A DNA stretch of 14,858 bases from Candidatus Thioglobus sp. Its GTDB lineage: Bacteria > Pseudomonadota > Gammaproteobacteria > PS1 > Thioglobaceae. How positions within the stretch are numbered: position 1 is the first letter of the stretch; the number at the start of each line of letters is the position of its first letter. The stretch is from contig QOAB01000124.1 of the NCBI GenBank assembly GCA_003978285.1, positions 1-14,858 of the forward strand. The letters are read 5' to 3'. Below are positions 1 through 7,808 of this stretch, one piece after another. The notes beneath the pieces are model-generated. The model had not been told where the DNA came from, made no database searches, and saw nothing but the letters and a program-made list of their open reading frames with translations. Both the position numbers and the translations under genes were made by a program.

Positions 1-514
1 TATCAGTCAGAATGATGAGTAAATCGGCGTCTGAATCGCCGGCATGAGTGAGTGCTTCGAACGACATGCCGCCAGTCAGCGCGCCCTCGCCAATAACTGC
101 AATGGATTTGTGATCAACTTGATTGACTTTGTTGCCGATGGCAATACCCAACGCCGCACTAATTGAAGTGGACGAATGCCCAGCACCAAATGCATCATGG
201 TCACTTTCACTGCGTTTGGTAAAGCCACTCAAGCCATCTTTTCTTCTGAGTGTGTGCATTTTATCTTTTCGACCGGTGAGAATCTTATGTGTATAAGCCT
301 GATGTCCCACATCAAACACAAAGCTATCATCAGGCGTGTCAAAAACATAATGCATGGCAACGATTAATTCAACTGTGCCAAGGTTGGGCGCAAGGTGACC
401 ACCGGTTTTTTGAATATTTTCAATTAGAAACGCACGTATTTCATCCGCTAAGGATTGTAGTTGGTCTAAATCCAGTTGTTTGATATCTTGCGGAGATTGA
501 ATAGAGTCGAGCAC
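1..514 (-). CDS. dxs: 1-deoxy-D-xylulose-5-phosphate synthase, N-terminal part (3' end beyond the window)
   Basis: DXS is a cytosolic thiamine-diphosphate enzyme that joins pyruvate and glyceraldehyde 3-phosphate, the first step of the MEP isoprenoid pathway; its product also feeds thiamine and pyridoxal synthesis. The 171 visible residues align with the start of the family: DEIRAFLI (24-31), GGHLAPNLGTVEL (38-50, with the active-site His40), DVGHQAYTHKILTGR (68-82), GAGHSSTSISAALG (110-123) and GEGALTGG (142-149). The last motif is the ThDP/Mg loop, normally GDGA; here the metal-binding Asp is Glu143. The other Mg ligand, an Asn about 29 residues later, falls just outside; its codon begins with A, which fits Asn. 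I chose a GTG start (complement of 512-514) because it gives the usual MLDSI-like beginning and an in-frame TAA lies ten codons upstream. No clear Shine-Dalgarno is visible. The gene is divergent from trhO. Identity is very secure; the start less so. Confidence 0.93.
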   Translation of the reverse strand, partial: MLDSIQSPQDIKQLDLDQLQSLADEIRAFLIENIQKTGGHLAPNLGTVELIVAMHYVFDTPDDSFVFDVGHQAYTHKILTGRKDKMHTLRRKDGLSGFTKRSESDHDAFGAGHSSTSISAALGIAIGNKVNQVDHKSIAVIGEGALTGGMSFEALTHAGDSDADLLIILTD

Positions 515-540
515 GTATAGGGTGAATATTAAAGAGCTTT

Positions 541-546
541 ATTATA
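541..546 (-). promoter_or_regulatory. candidate -10 box of the dxs promoter
   Basis: Read on the minus strand this is a perfect TATAAT. Transcription would start near 534, about 20 nt before the dxs GTG. No good -35 hexamer is found 16-18 nt upstream, so the site would be a weak or activator-dependent promoter. A short dyad, TAAAG/CTTTA with 2 nt between (530-541), abuts it. The call rests on the hexamer and its position only. Confidence 0.4.
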
Positions 547-624
547 CTTGCTTGACCTATGTGTAATATCAGCATTGATTATATTGATACAGTAAAATAG
601 TGGTTTTTTATTCAATAAATTTTT

Positions 625-1584
625 ATGTTTACTGTTTGTGCCTTATATCAATTTGTGCGATTAGACGATTTTGAAGCGTTTCGCACTCCATTGCGTGAGC
701 TAATGGTCAAGTTAGAGGTTAAAGGCACGATCCTTTTGGCTTTAGAAGGCTTAAATGGCACGATTTCAGGCTCAAAAGCATCTATTGATGGTGTTATTCA
801 TTTTTTGCAAGATGATGGCCGGTTTGACAATCTAGAGATTAAATTTTCTCACAGTGAAACTACCCCATTTAAGCGATTAAAAGTCAAGCTTAAAAAAGAA
901 ATTGTAACGCTAGGTGTTGAGCACATCGATCCTTTGTCTTCAGTTGGTACTTATGTCAATCCCCAGGATTGGAACGCACTCATTAGCGATCCTGACGTAG
1001 TATTGATTGACACCCGTAATAATTATGAATACGAAATCGGTAGTTTTAAAGGCGCTATCAACCCCAATACTGAAACCTTTAGAGAGTTCCCAACTTACAC
1101 TAAAGATAATTTAGAACAATATCGCGGCAAGAAAGTAGCGATGTTTTGTACCGGCGGTATTCGTTGCGAAAAATCAACGGCTTATTTGAAATCTCAAGGT
1201 TTTGATACGGTTTATCATTTACAAGGTGGTATTTTAAAATACTTAGAAGAGATGAATGAAGAGCAGAGCTTGTGGGAAGGTGAGTGTTTTGTATTTGATG
1301 ATCGTGTTGCCGTGAAGCATAACTTAGAGCAAGGTCAATACGATCAATGCCATGCTTGTCGTTATCCGATTACGCAGGAAGACAAACAACACCCTCATTA
1401 TGAAAAAGGCGTATCTTGCCCGCGTTGCCACGGTTCTCGCAGTGAAACCCAAGTCAGTCGTTATCGTGAAAGAGAGCGCCAAATACAACTGGCTAAAGCG
1501 CGTGGTGAAGAACATATTGGTGATCATGCCAGTCAAATTATCTTAGCCAAAGCTAAGAAAAAATCCCTTAAAAAACAAAAATAA
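625..1584 (+). CDS. trhO: tRNA uridine(34) hydroxylase TrhO (YceA family, rhodanese domain)
   Basis: TrhO catalyses oxygen-dependent hydroxylation of the wobble uridine (U34) to 5-hydroxyuridine, the first step towards cmo5U/mo5U in tRNAs. The 319-residue protein has the family layout: an N-terminal acylphosphatase-like domain (about 1-95, including [10 protein letters not shown] at 40-49), a rhodanese domain (about 105-210) and a Cys-rich tail. The rhodanese active loop reads CTGGIRCEK, with Cys175 at the catalytic position and Cys181 conserved in the family. The tail carries CxxC pairs at 242/245 and 265/268, probably a metal site, followed by a very Lys/Arg-rich end (about 279-319) that could contact RNA. 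The ATG at 625 matches the usual MFTV-like family start, though no Shine-Dalgarno precedes it (AT-rich leader). The next gene begins 6 nt downstream, so the two are probably cotranscribed. No frameshift is seen. Confidence 0.93.
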   Translation: MFTVCALYQFVRLDDFEAFRTPLRELMVKLEVKGTILLALEGLNGTISGSKASIDGVIHFLQDDGRFDNLEIKFSHSETTPFKRLKVKLKKEIVTLGVEHIDPLSSVGTYVNPQDWNALISDPDVVLIDTRNNYEYEIGSFKGAINPNTETFREFPTYTKDNLEQYRGKKVAMFCTGGIRCEKSTAYLKSQGFDTVYHLQGGILKYLEEMNEEQSLWEGECFVFDDRVAVKHNLEQGQYDQCHACRYPITQEDKQHPHYEKGVSCPRCHGSRSETQVSRYRERERQIQLAKARGEEHIGDHASQIILAKAKKKSLKKQK

Positions 1585-1590
1585 TTACTT

Positions 1591-2181
1591 ATGTTTACAC
1601 GTCAAGATATTCCTAAGCTAAAGCAAGATCTCAGTATTCAAACCACGTTGTTGGGGCATGATCTAATCCTTAAAACGCGATGGGGTGTGTTTAGTCCACG
1701 TGCGATTGATGATGGTACTTTGCTATTAATGAAATATTTAGATATTACTAAAAAGGATAAGTGCCTTGATTTGGGTTGTGGTTATGGACCAATAGGGCTG
1801 GCTGTGGCAAAATCTTGCCCGCAGGGTGAGGTGCACATGGTGGATAAAGATTTTGTTGCAGTTGAGTTATCAAACAACAATGCTAAACTTAATCATATTG
1901 ATAATGCACAAGCCTATTTGTCTGATGCATTTTTGAGTGTAAATAAAGACAACTATTTTGACCAAATAATTTCTAATGTACCTGCTAAAGTAGGCCGAGA
2001 GCAACTCAGTATTATTTTATATGATGCTTATGATGCACTCAAGCCTGGTGGAAAAATCACCTTTGTCACTATTAATGGCCTGCGACATTTTATTAAAGAT
2101 AATTTTAAATCAGTGTTTGGCAACTATAAAAAACTCAAACAAGGGCAGAAGTACACGATTTCTCAAGCGGTTAAACAATAG
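1591..2181 (+). CDS. class I SAM-dependent methyltransferase, small MTS/RsmC-like family
   Basis: This 196-residue protein is a single Rossmann-fold methyltransferase domain resembling the MTS family (RsmC, YbxB). SAM-binding motif I is clear: LDLGCGYGPIG (59-69), with an acidic residue at the end of strand 2 (Asp85). Hydrophobic strand IISNVPA (126-132) is at motif IV, and KPGGKITFV (151-159) is the usual post-motif strand. RsmC-type N2-guanine methyltransferases carry NPP(F/Y) at motif IV; here it is NVPA (129-132), so rRNA guanine methylation cannot simply be assumed. It lies 6 nt after trhO, and it and TrhO both begin MFT. The context suggests an RNA-modification role by association only. 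The fold is certain; the substrate is unknown, so I give no symbol. Confidence 0.8.
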   Translation: MFTRQDIPKLKQDLSIQTTLLGHDLILKTRWGVFSPRAIDDGTLLLMKYLDITKKDKCLDLGCGYGPIGLAVAKSCPQGEVHMVDKDFVAVELSNNNAKLNHIDNAQAYLSDAFLSVNKDNYFDQIISNVPAKVGREQLSIILYDAYDALKPGGKITFVTINGLRHFIKDNFKSVFGNYKKLKQGQKYTISQAVKQ

Positions 2182-2186
2182 AATAA

Positions 2187-2215
2187 TTGCGTAACAGGCA
2201 ATAGAAGAGTAAAAT
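2187..2215 (+). promoter_or_regulatory. candidate sigma-70 promoter for grxD
   Basis: TTGCGT (2187-2192) and TAAAAT (2210-2215) are separated by exactly 17 nt and lie just after the methyltransferase stop. Transcription would begin near 2222, about 28 nt before the grxD ATG. The -10 is one mismatch from consensus, the -35 three. It suggests grxD can be expressed apart from trhO. Confidence 0.42.
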
Positions 2216-2237
2216 ACATAGTCATTAAGAATTAAAC

Positions 2238-2242
2238 AGGAG
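2238..2242 (+). promoter_or_regulatory. Shine-Dalgarno AGGAG of grxD
   Basis: AGGAG sits 7 nt before the ATG at 2250. It is the best ribosome binding site in the window and fixes the grxD start. Most other genes here have weak or no such sequence, so grxD is probably translated strongly. Confidence 0.8.
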
Positions 2243-2249
2243 TAATACA

Positions 2250-2588
2250 ATGGACGTAATGGCTAGAATTCAAGCCCAAGTAGACAGTGCACCAATCGTG
2301 CTTTATATGAAAGGAACGCCTCAGTTTCCACAGTGTGGTTTTTCATCGACCGCTGCACAAACACTAGCATCAACCGGTGTTGAGTTTGCTTATGTCAATA
2401 TCTTTGACGACCAAGAGGTTATGCAAAACTTGCCAGCTTTCCAAGATTGGCCGACGTTTCCACAAATTTATTTCAATTCTGAGTTAATAGGCGGCGGTGA
2501 CATTATTGTTGAGATGTCTGAAATGGGTACTTTGCAGGCAGCCATGCAAGAAGCAGCAGAAAAGTTTAGAAGCAAAATTAGTGCATAA
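2250..2588 (+). CDS. grxD: monothiol glutaredoxin, Grx4/GrxD type
   Basis: GrxD binds a [2Fe-2S] cluster as a glutathione-ligated homodimer and passes it to client proteins in the cytosol. The 112-residue protein matches E. coli Grx4 closely in length and sequence. It has Lys21 (glutathione contact, in YMKGTP), the CGFS active site at 29-32 with a single active Cys29, the WPTFPQIY segment (67-74) containing the cis-proline, and GGGD (81-84) for glutathione binding. There is no second active-site Cys, which defines the monothiol class. Upstream are a candidate promoter and a strong AGGAG. The stop is followed directly, with no gap, by the stop of the convergent peptidase gene, and its terminator lies inside that gene. 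A plausible client encoded in the window is the [4Fe-4S] enzyme NadA; that link is inference. Confidence 0.95.
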   Translation: MDVMARIQAQVDSAPIVLYMKGTPQFPQCGFSSTAAQTLASTGVEFAYVNIFDDQEVMQNLPAFQDWPTFPQIYFNSELIGGGDIIVEMSEMGTLQAAMQEAAEKFRSKISA

Positions 2589-3239
2589 TTATAAGTTGTG
2601 TAATTTGTGACCATTCTCTTTAAGCCAGCTTTTGCTGGCTTTATATTTTGGCAATATTGATTCAACCAATTGCCAAAAATCTTTCGAATGGTTTTTAATC
2701 TTTGTATGGGCAAGTTCATGCACAATCACATAGTCAATAACACTCATTGGCGCCATAATAAGTAAGTAGTTGAGGTTAATGTTATTCACACTACTACAAG
2801 AACCCCATAGGGTTTGTTGCGTCTTAAGGCGAACTTGTTGATAATTAAGCTGATAGAGATCTGCATAATAATTCAACCTAGGTAGGGCGACTTTTTTAAA
2901 AGCGGCTTTATACCAAGCTAAAAATTCTTTTTTTTCACCCATATCAAGGCTGAACATTTGCCCATCAAAGCTCAACCCTTTAGCATGGGAAGTGTTAACA
3001 CTTAATGGGTATTCACCACCTAAATATAAGAATTTTTCACCTTCTGCATAATTAGGTTTTTGAGATTTTTTAGCGTGGATAGATGTTGATTTTTTATCAA
3101 TCCAGTTGGATTTTTCATTAATAAATTGCTCTATTTTTCTAACAGATAATCGATTCGGCGCACGAACAATTAGTTCGGCATTGCTGTTAATGTTCAAACT
3201 CAATGTTTTGCGTTTAGAGCGAATTAGCTGATAATTCAT
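2589..3239 (-). CDS. YgjP/DUF45 family zinc metallopeptidase
   Basis: This 216-residue protein is a YgjP-type (DUF45, SprT-like/M48-related) putative metal-dependent hydrolase; the cellular substrate of the family is not established to my knowledge. The zinc motif HELAH is at 174-178 (His174, Glu175, His178), and His184 in KIKNHSKDFW is the likely third ligand. The conserved WGSCS motif is at 145-149, and the N-terminal beta-rich part (YQLIRSKRKTLSLNI, 3-17) is typical. The family is about 230 residues long, so the protein is full length. There is no signal peptide or membrane segment, so it is expected to be cytosolic. The start ATG has no clear Shine-Dalgarno. Its 3' end abuts grxD tail to tail with no spacer and contains the grxD terminator. 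It appears to be a single-gene transcription unit. Confidence 0.88.
   Translation of the reverse strand: MNYQLIRSKRKTLSLNINSNAELIVRAPNRLSVRKIEQFINEKSNWIDKKSTSIHAKKSQKPNYAEGEKFLYLGGEYPLSVNTSHAKGLSFDGQMFSLDMGEKKEFLAWYKAAFKKVALPRLNYYADLYQLNYQQVRLKTQQTLWGSCSSVNNINLNYLLIMAPMSVIDYVIVHELAHTKIKNHSKDFWQLVESILPKYKASKSWLKENGHKLHNL
2622..2649 (+). terminator. intrinsic terminator of grxD, embedded in the ygjP-like gene
   Basis: A perfect 8-bp stem (AAGCCAGC at 2622-2629, GCTGGCTT at 2634-2641) with a TTTT loop is followed by a T-rich run to 2649. It begins 34 nt after the grxD stop. On the other strand the same bases encode residues near KASKSWLK of the peptidase, so the hairpin is both coding sequence and terminator. 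For minus-strand transcription no T tract follows the stem, so it should act only in the plus direction. Confidence 0.72.
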
Positions 3240-3432
3240 AATCGTTACTTAATTTGATAAATACAAAGAACATTAATATCGCTCTAAGCAACTCTATAAC
3301 TGACTAAGCCTAGGTTGTGTCGGTGAGCATATCAGACACTATTTTGCAGTAATCTTCTATCTTATGTAACAAATTAAAATTATTATCAGCTTGATGGTAT
3401 GATTTTGATGAATAATAAATAGTTGGGTTTTA

Positions 3433-3461
3433 AATCGATAAATCGATTATATTTATCGATT
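3433..3461. repeat. perfect 11-bp inverted repeat before ytoQ, candidate operator
   Basis: AATCGATAAAT (3433-3443) and ATTTATCGATT (3451-3461) are exact reverse complements with a 7-nt spacer. ATCGAT occurs three times in the block (3434, 3442, 3455). The repeat ends 5 nt before the ytoQ Shine-Dalgarno, and a -10-like TATATT (3448-3453) lies across spacer and right arm. This arrangement is typical of a repressor site over a promoter. An mRNA hairpin is the alternative, but the stem is AT-rich and no T run follows, so a terminator is unlikely. Confidence 0.55.
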
Positions 3462-3466
3462 AATAT

Positions 3467-3470
3467 AGGA
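3467..3470 (+). promoter_or_regulatory. Shine-Dalgarno AGGA deciding the ytoQ start
   Basis: AGGA lies 6 nt before the ATG at 3477. It favours that start over an in-frame ATG at 3423, whose extra 18 residues would be encoded by the inverted repeat and have no counterpart in the family. Confidence 0.65.
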
Positions 3471-3476
3471 ATAAGC

Positions 3477-3920
3477 ATGAATTTGAACGTATATCTTTCT
3501 GGTGAAATACATACAGACTGGAGGCAACGCTTAAAAGATGGGTGTGAGGCGCACAACCTACCCATTATTTTCACGTCTGCCGTCACAGATCATGAAGCTA
3601 GTGACGCTGCAGGTGATGTGCTTGGTGTAGAAAGTGTCAATTACTGGCGCGATCATAAATCTGCAAAAGTTAACGCAATACGTACCAAGACCCTTATTGA
3701 AAACTGTGACGTAGCTGTGGTTCGTTTCGGAGATAAGTACAAGCAATGGAATGCAGCTTTCGATGCTGGGTATTGTTCTGCATTAGGCAAGCCTTACATT
3801 ACCCTCCATGATGAGGACATAGTGCACCCGTTGAAAGAGGTTGATGGTTCGGCAATGGCATGGGCCACAACACCAGAGCAAGTTATCGAAATTCTAAAAT
3901 ATGTTCTGACTAAAGAATAA
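3477..3920 (+). CDS. ytoQ: YtoQ family protein (nucleoside deoxyribosyltransferase-like)
   Basis: The 147-residue protein matches B. subtilis YtoQ over its whole length. The YtoQ family has the nucleoside 2-deoxyribosyltransferase-like fold, but no reaction has been assigned to it with confidence that I know of. Visible family blocks are VYLSGEIHTDWR (5-16), a central Asp-rich region (38-50), VVRFGDKYKQWNAAFDAGY (81-99) and LGKPYITLHDEDIVHPLKEVD (103-123). The FGDKYKQWN block followed by an acidic residue and the GKP turn resemble the catalytic helix and strand of deoxyribosyltransferases. No signal or membrane segment is present. The start at 3477 is set by AGGA and by alignment. It stands alone on the plus strand, between a minus-strand peptidase gene and purL, with the window's longest intergenic gap before it, so it is its own transcription unit and may have been inserted here. 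Confidence 0.85.
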   Translation: MNLNVYLSGEIHTDWRQRLKDGCEAHNLPIIFTSAVTDHEASDAAGDVLGVESVNYWRDHKSAKVNAIRTKTLIENCDVAVVRFGDKYKQWNAAFDAGYCSALGKPYITLHDEDIVHPLKEVDGSAMAWATTPEQVIEILKYVLTKE

Positions 3921-3944
3921 ACTCAACAGGTTACTCAAGCGCGA

Positions 3945-3961
3945 CCTCCGCTTCGCTGAGG
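3945..3961. repeat. GC-rich hairpin between convergent ytoQ and purL
   Basis: CCTC (3945-3948) pairs with GAGG (3958-3961), and a GC dinucleotide stem around TTC forms inside after one mismatch. The block is strikingly GC-rich for this window. It sits between the stops of two convergent genes, where terminators or REP-like repeats are expected, but neither strand has a following T run, so Rho-independent termination is not supported. ACTCAA occurs three times around it (3921, 3933, 3969). Confidence 0.4.
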
Positions 3962-3977
3962 CCACTTAACTCAAACG

Positions 3978-6900
3978 TTAATCAACCCAAACTCTGGCAT
4001 TTTCAAACATATGTAACCAAGGGCTACGCTCATTCCAGTCTTTTGGATGGTGTGAATTTTGTACCGCACGGAAAACACGTTCTGGGTGTGGCATCATAAT
4101 AGTTACGCGTCCAGAGTCATTGGTTACACCAGCGACACCTTGCTCTGATCCGTTTGGATTGTGAGGGTAGGCTTGAGTGACTGCGCCGTTATGATCTACA
4201 TATTGCAATGCGATGTTGGTTACATCAGCATTGCCAAATGAGGCTCTTCCTTCGCCATGAGCAATCGCAATTGGCATGGTTGAACCTTGCATATCTTTTA
4301 AGAAGATTGAGTTAGATTCACCAATTTTAACACTTGAAAAACGTGCTTCAAACTGCTCAGAAAGGTTGCGGTTAAAACTTGGCCAATGTTGAGTGCCTGG
4401 AATGATTTCAGATAAATTTGAAATCATTTGACAGCCATTGCAGACGCCTAAGGTAAAGCTATCTTCACGATTAAAGAATGCCTCAAATTCATCTTTAGCG
4501 CGAGCATTATAAAGAATAGAACTTGCCCAGCCTCGGCCTGCACCGAGCACGTCACCATACGAGAATCCACCACATGCAACTAAACCTTTAAACTCATCCA
4601 GAGAAACTCGACCTGAAAGAATGTCACTCATGTGAACATCAACAGCGTCAAATTCAGCCTTATCAAAAGCCGCACCCATTTCAACTTGACCGTTAATACC
4701 TTGCTCTCTAAGGATGGCAATTTTAGGCTTAACGTTTGTTTTAATATAGGGCGTTACAATCGACTGATCAACATTAAAACTTAAGTCTGATTTAAGACCT
4801 GTTGTCGTTTGCTTAATGTTGTCAAATTCCTGTTGAGCGCAGTCTGGGTTGTCTCGTAATTTGGCAATTTCGTATGAAGTTGATGACCAAAGTGTGTGTA
4901 GTTTAGGGCGTGACTGAGTATAAATTACTTGATCATTGGTGATAATTTCAATAGTGTCTGAGTCATTGATTGTTGCAATTGAGCGCGTGCAAGATTCAAG
5001 CCCTGCAGCAGATAGAGCATCATTCACCGCTTGTTTGTTTTCAAATTTAACCTGAATGACACAACCAAGCTCTTCATTAAATAAGTGCTCAATATCGCTA
5101 TCTGTTTTAATGGTTAATCCACAATGTGATGCGAATGCCATTTCTAACAGTGTTGTTATTACACCGCCATCGCTTCGGTCATGATAGGCGCTGATTAATC
5201 CTTCTTTGTTAAGTTGGTTAATAACAGAGAAAAAGTTTTTAAATACTGAGCCATCGTCAAGGTTTGGTGCAACATCACCAACTTGGTTGTACACTTGTGC
5301 TAGGCATGAGCCACCCATTCTATTTTGTCCGAAGCCTAGGTCAATCAACCATAATTCAGATGCTTCATCTGTATTTAATAAGGGTGTAATTTGTAATCTT
5401 GCATCGGGCGTTTTTGCAAAAGCAGTAATGATTAATGACAATGGTGCAGTAACTGCTTTGTCTTCACCATTCTCAACCCAAGAGCTTCTCATTGACATTG
5501 AATCCTTGCCAACCGGCACCGTTAGGCCTAATTCTGGACATAAATCCATACCTACGCTTTTAACCGCTGCGAATAATTTGACATCTTCACCCGGATGACC
5601 ACTGGCACTCATCCAATTTGCACTTAGGCTAATATGATGAATGTCTTCAACATAACCACCCAACATATTGGTTAATGCCTCACCAATGGTCATTCTAGCG
5701 GCAGATTCAGCATTGACTAATGCCAGTGGTGTCTTTTCGCCCAATGACATTATCTCGCCTTGATATCCGACATAATCCGCTAATGAGATTGCACAATCAG
5801 CTACCGGCACTTGCCACGGACCCACAAATTGATCCCTAGCAACCATGCCGGTAACGCTTCGATCTCCAATCGTAATTAAGAAATTTTTGCTAGCAACGGT
5901 TGGTAGTTGCAAAATGCGAGTAATTGCCTCATCAAGTTTGATATCGCTAGTGTCAAGTGCATTAAGATTATCAACAGGTGTTTGAGCATCAATACTGGTT
6001 TTTGGCGGGTTGCCTAGCAACACACTCATTGGCATCTGAATTGGATTGTTGTCAAATAGAGAATCACTTAAAATCAATTCTTGGGCTTTGGTAGATTCAC
6101 CAAGCACAGCGAATGGTGCGCGTTCACGTGCACAAATACTGCTAAATAAATCTAGGCTAGATGGGGCAATAGCAAGAACGTAGCGCTCTTGAGATTCGTT
6201 ACACCAAATCTCAAGTGGTGACATTTGGTTGTCGTCATTTGGAATATTGCGTAATTCAAAATGACCGCCACGACCTGAGTCATTCACCAATTCAGGCAAG
6301 CCATTTGATAAGCCACCAGCGCCAATGTCGTGAATTGAAATAATCGGATTGTCACCACCAAGATTAGTACAACGATCAATCACTTCTTGGGCACGTCTTT
6401 CCATTTCAGGGTTGGCGCGTTGTACAGATGCAAAATCTAAGTCTTCACTTTGTTCACCGCTTTTAACCGATGAGGCGGCACCACCACCTAAGCCAATCAA
6501 CATGGCTGGACCACCTAAAACAATAATTTTGCTACCAACTGGAATATCGCCTTTTTGAATATGTTGTTCTTGAATATGTCCTAAGCCACCTGCCAACATA
6601 ATCGGTTTGTGATAACCACGCACTTCACCGTTCGGTGTTTGCTGTTCAAAAGTTCTAAAATAACCCAAGGTGTTTGGTCGGCCAAATTCATTATTAAACG
6701 CAGCGGCACCAATTGGCCCTTCGAGCATGATATCAAGTGCTGAGACAATTTGATTAGGTTTGCCGTAATCAACTTCCCAAGGTTGTTGAGCATTATTAAT
6801 TTTAAGGTTAGAAACACTAAAACCACACAAGCCTACTTTAGGTTTTGAGCCTTGGCCAGTAGCACCTTCATCCCGAATCTCGCCACCAGAACCAGTTGCA

Positions 6901-7808
6901 GCACCAGGGTGTGGGGCAATCGCAGTAGGATGGTTGTGAGTTTCAACTTTCATTAAGATTGCTCTATGTTCTGTCGAGCTAATGTATTTTCCATTTTCGT
7001 CAGCATAAAAGCGCTCACCTTCAAATCCTGCCATTACTGCAGAGTTGTCTGAATAAACACTAAGCAAGCCTTCTGGATGTTTATGATAAGTATTGCGAAT
7101 CATAGAGAATAAACTTTTGGCCTGCTCAACACCATCAATAGTCCAATCGGCATTGAATATTTTATGACGACAATGCTCTGAGTTTGCCTGGGCAAACATC
7201 ATCAGTTCAATATCAGTTGGGTTTCGTTCTAACTTTATAAAGCTTTCAACCAAGTAATCGATCTCACCATCACTAAGCGCTAAGCCGAGCTCGGTATTGG
7301 TTTTTTCTAAAGCTGATTTTCCATCGCCAAGAATATTAACACTAGTAAGAGGCTGTGGTTCGAAATTATCAAACAGGGTGTGCGCATCATTAATTGAATC
7401 TAAAACTGATTCGGTCATTTTGTCCATGATTGCAGCCAACACTTGTGGTGAATTGGTGATTTTGGCATCAAAATGATAAATAGTTGCGCGTTCAATTCGA
7501 TTGATTTTGTTAATATCACATAAGTGCACAATATCAGTTGCCTTAGATGACCAAGGCGAAATGGTGCCTAATCTAGGAATAACAACAACACTAGATTGCA
7601 CTGCGTTAACTGATAACACTGGTGCGTAAGATAGTAAGTGGTCAAGGTGGTTTATTTCTACTTTTGTGAGTGCATCATTAAGGTCGGCAAGGTGAATAAA
7701 TTCAGCCGCCAATAAGTTTAAACCAGACTGTGCTTTTGATATTTTTACCTGTAAAGCTTTGGTTTTAAAAGCACTAATAGCACTAATACCTTGATGGGTA
7801 TGAATCAT
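3978..7808 (-). CDS. purL: phosphoribosylformylglycinamidine synthase, single-chain PurL
   Basis: This enzyme converts FGAR, glutamine and ATP to FGAM in step four of purine synthesis. The 1276-residue chain is the large proteobacterial form, with synthetase and glutaminase in one polypeptide (E. coli 1295). An N-terminal PurS-like domain (about 1-150) is followed by linker and synthetase halves containing NSEHCRHK (209-216), [20 protein letters not shown] (287-306), [11 protein letters not shown] (308-318), GLGGGAASS (439-447) and [13 protein letters not shown] (491-503). The C-terminal class I amidotransferase (from about 1027) shows [12 protein letters not shown] (1033-1044), nucleophile Cys1123 in GVCNGCQM, and His1241/Glu1243 in MPHPER, so the catalytic triad is complete. 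The ATG overlaps the yebC stop as ATGA, implying translational coupling; a GAGG inside yebC lies 12 nt upstream, somewhat far. It is the last gene of the minus-strand cluster. No defects are seen. Confidence 0.97.
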   Translation of the reverse strand: MIHTHQGISAISAFKTKALQVKISKAQSGLNLLAAEFIHLADLNDALTKVEINHLDHLLSYAPVLSVNAVQSSVVVIPRLGTISPWSSKATDIVHLCDINKINRIERATIYHFDAKITNSPQVLAAIMDKMTESVLDSINDAHTLFDNFEPQPLTSVNILGDGKSALEKTNTELGLALSDGEIDYLVESFIKLERNPTDIELMMFAQANSEHCRHKIFNADWTIDGVEQAKSLFSMIRNTYHKHPEGLLSVYSDNSAVMAGFEGERFYADENGKYISSTEHRAILMKVETHNHPTAIAPHPGAATGSGGEIRDEGATGQGSKPKVGLCGFSVSNLKINNAQQPWEVDYGKPNQIVSALDIMLEGPIGAAAFNNEFGRPNTLGYFRTFEQQTPNGEVRGYHKPIMLAGGLGHIQEQHIQKGDIPVGSKIIVLGGPAMLIGLGGGAASSVKSGEQSEDLDFASVQRANPEMERRAQEVIDRCTNLGGDNPIISIHDIGAGGLSNGLPELVNDSGRGGHFELRNIPNDDNQMSPLEIWCNESQERYVLAIAPSSLDLFSSICARERAPFAVLGESTKAQELILSDSLFDNNPIQMPMSVLLGNPPKTSIDAQTPVDNLNALDTSDIKLDEAITRILQLPTVASKNFLITIGDRSVTGMVARDQFVGPWQVPVADCAISLADYVGYQGEIMSLGEKTPLALVNAESAARMTIGEALTNMLGGYVEDIHHISLSANWMSASGHPGEDVKLFAAVKSVGMDLCPELGLTVPVGKDSMSMRSSWVENGEDKAVTAPLSLIITAFAKTPDARLQITPLLNTDEASELWLIDLGFGQNRMGGSCLAQVYNQVGDVAPNLDDGSVFKNFFSVINQLNKEGLISAYHDRSDGGVITTLLEMAFASHCGLTIKTDSDIEHLFNEELGCVIQVKFENKQAVNDALSAAGLESCTRSIATINDSDTIEIITNDQVIYTQSRPKLHTLWSSTSYEIAKLRDNPDCAQQEFDNIKQTTTGLKSDLSFNVDQSIVTPYIKTNVKPKIAILREQGINGQVEMGAAFDKAEFDAVDVHMSDILSGRVSLDEFKGLVACGGFSYGDVLGAGRGWASSILYNARAKDEFEAFFNREDSFTLGVCNGCQMISNLSEIIPGTQHWPSFNRNLSEQFEARFSSVKIGESNSIFLKDMQGSTMPIAIAHGEGRASFGNADVTNIALQYVDHNGAVTQAYPHNPNGSEQGVAGVTNDSGRVTIMMPHPERVFRAVQNSHHPKDWNERSPWLHMFENARVWVD

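Noticed and set aside
176..483. Two short plus-strand reading frames near the left edge
   Set aside because: They lie antisense to the clearly coding dxs gene and show no recognisable protein features.
552..612. Plus-strand promoter for trhO from TTGACC or TTGATA boxes
   Set aside because: TTGACC at 552 has no -10 at a workable distance, and TTGATA (584) pairs only with a poor TTTATT; a promoter must exist but I cannot place it.
3423..3476. In-frame upstream ATG extending ytoQ by 18 residues
   Set aside because: The extension is encoded by the inverted repeat, has no family counterpart, and AGGA is correctly placed for the ATG at 3477.
5206..5598. A 130-codon plus-strand reading frame antisense to purL
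   Set aside because: purL is intact and highly conserved here; the antisense frame looks like a by-product of its codon usage, with no start signal.
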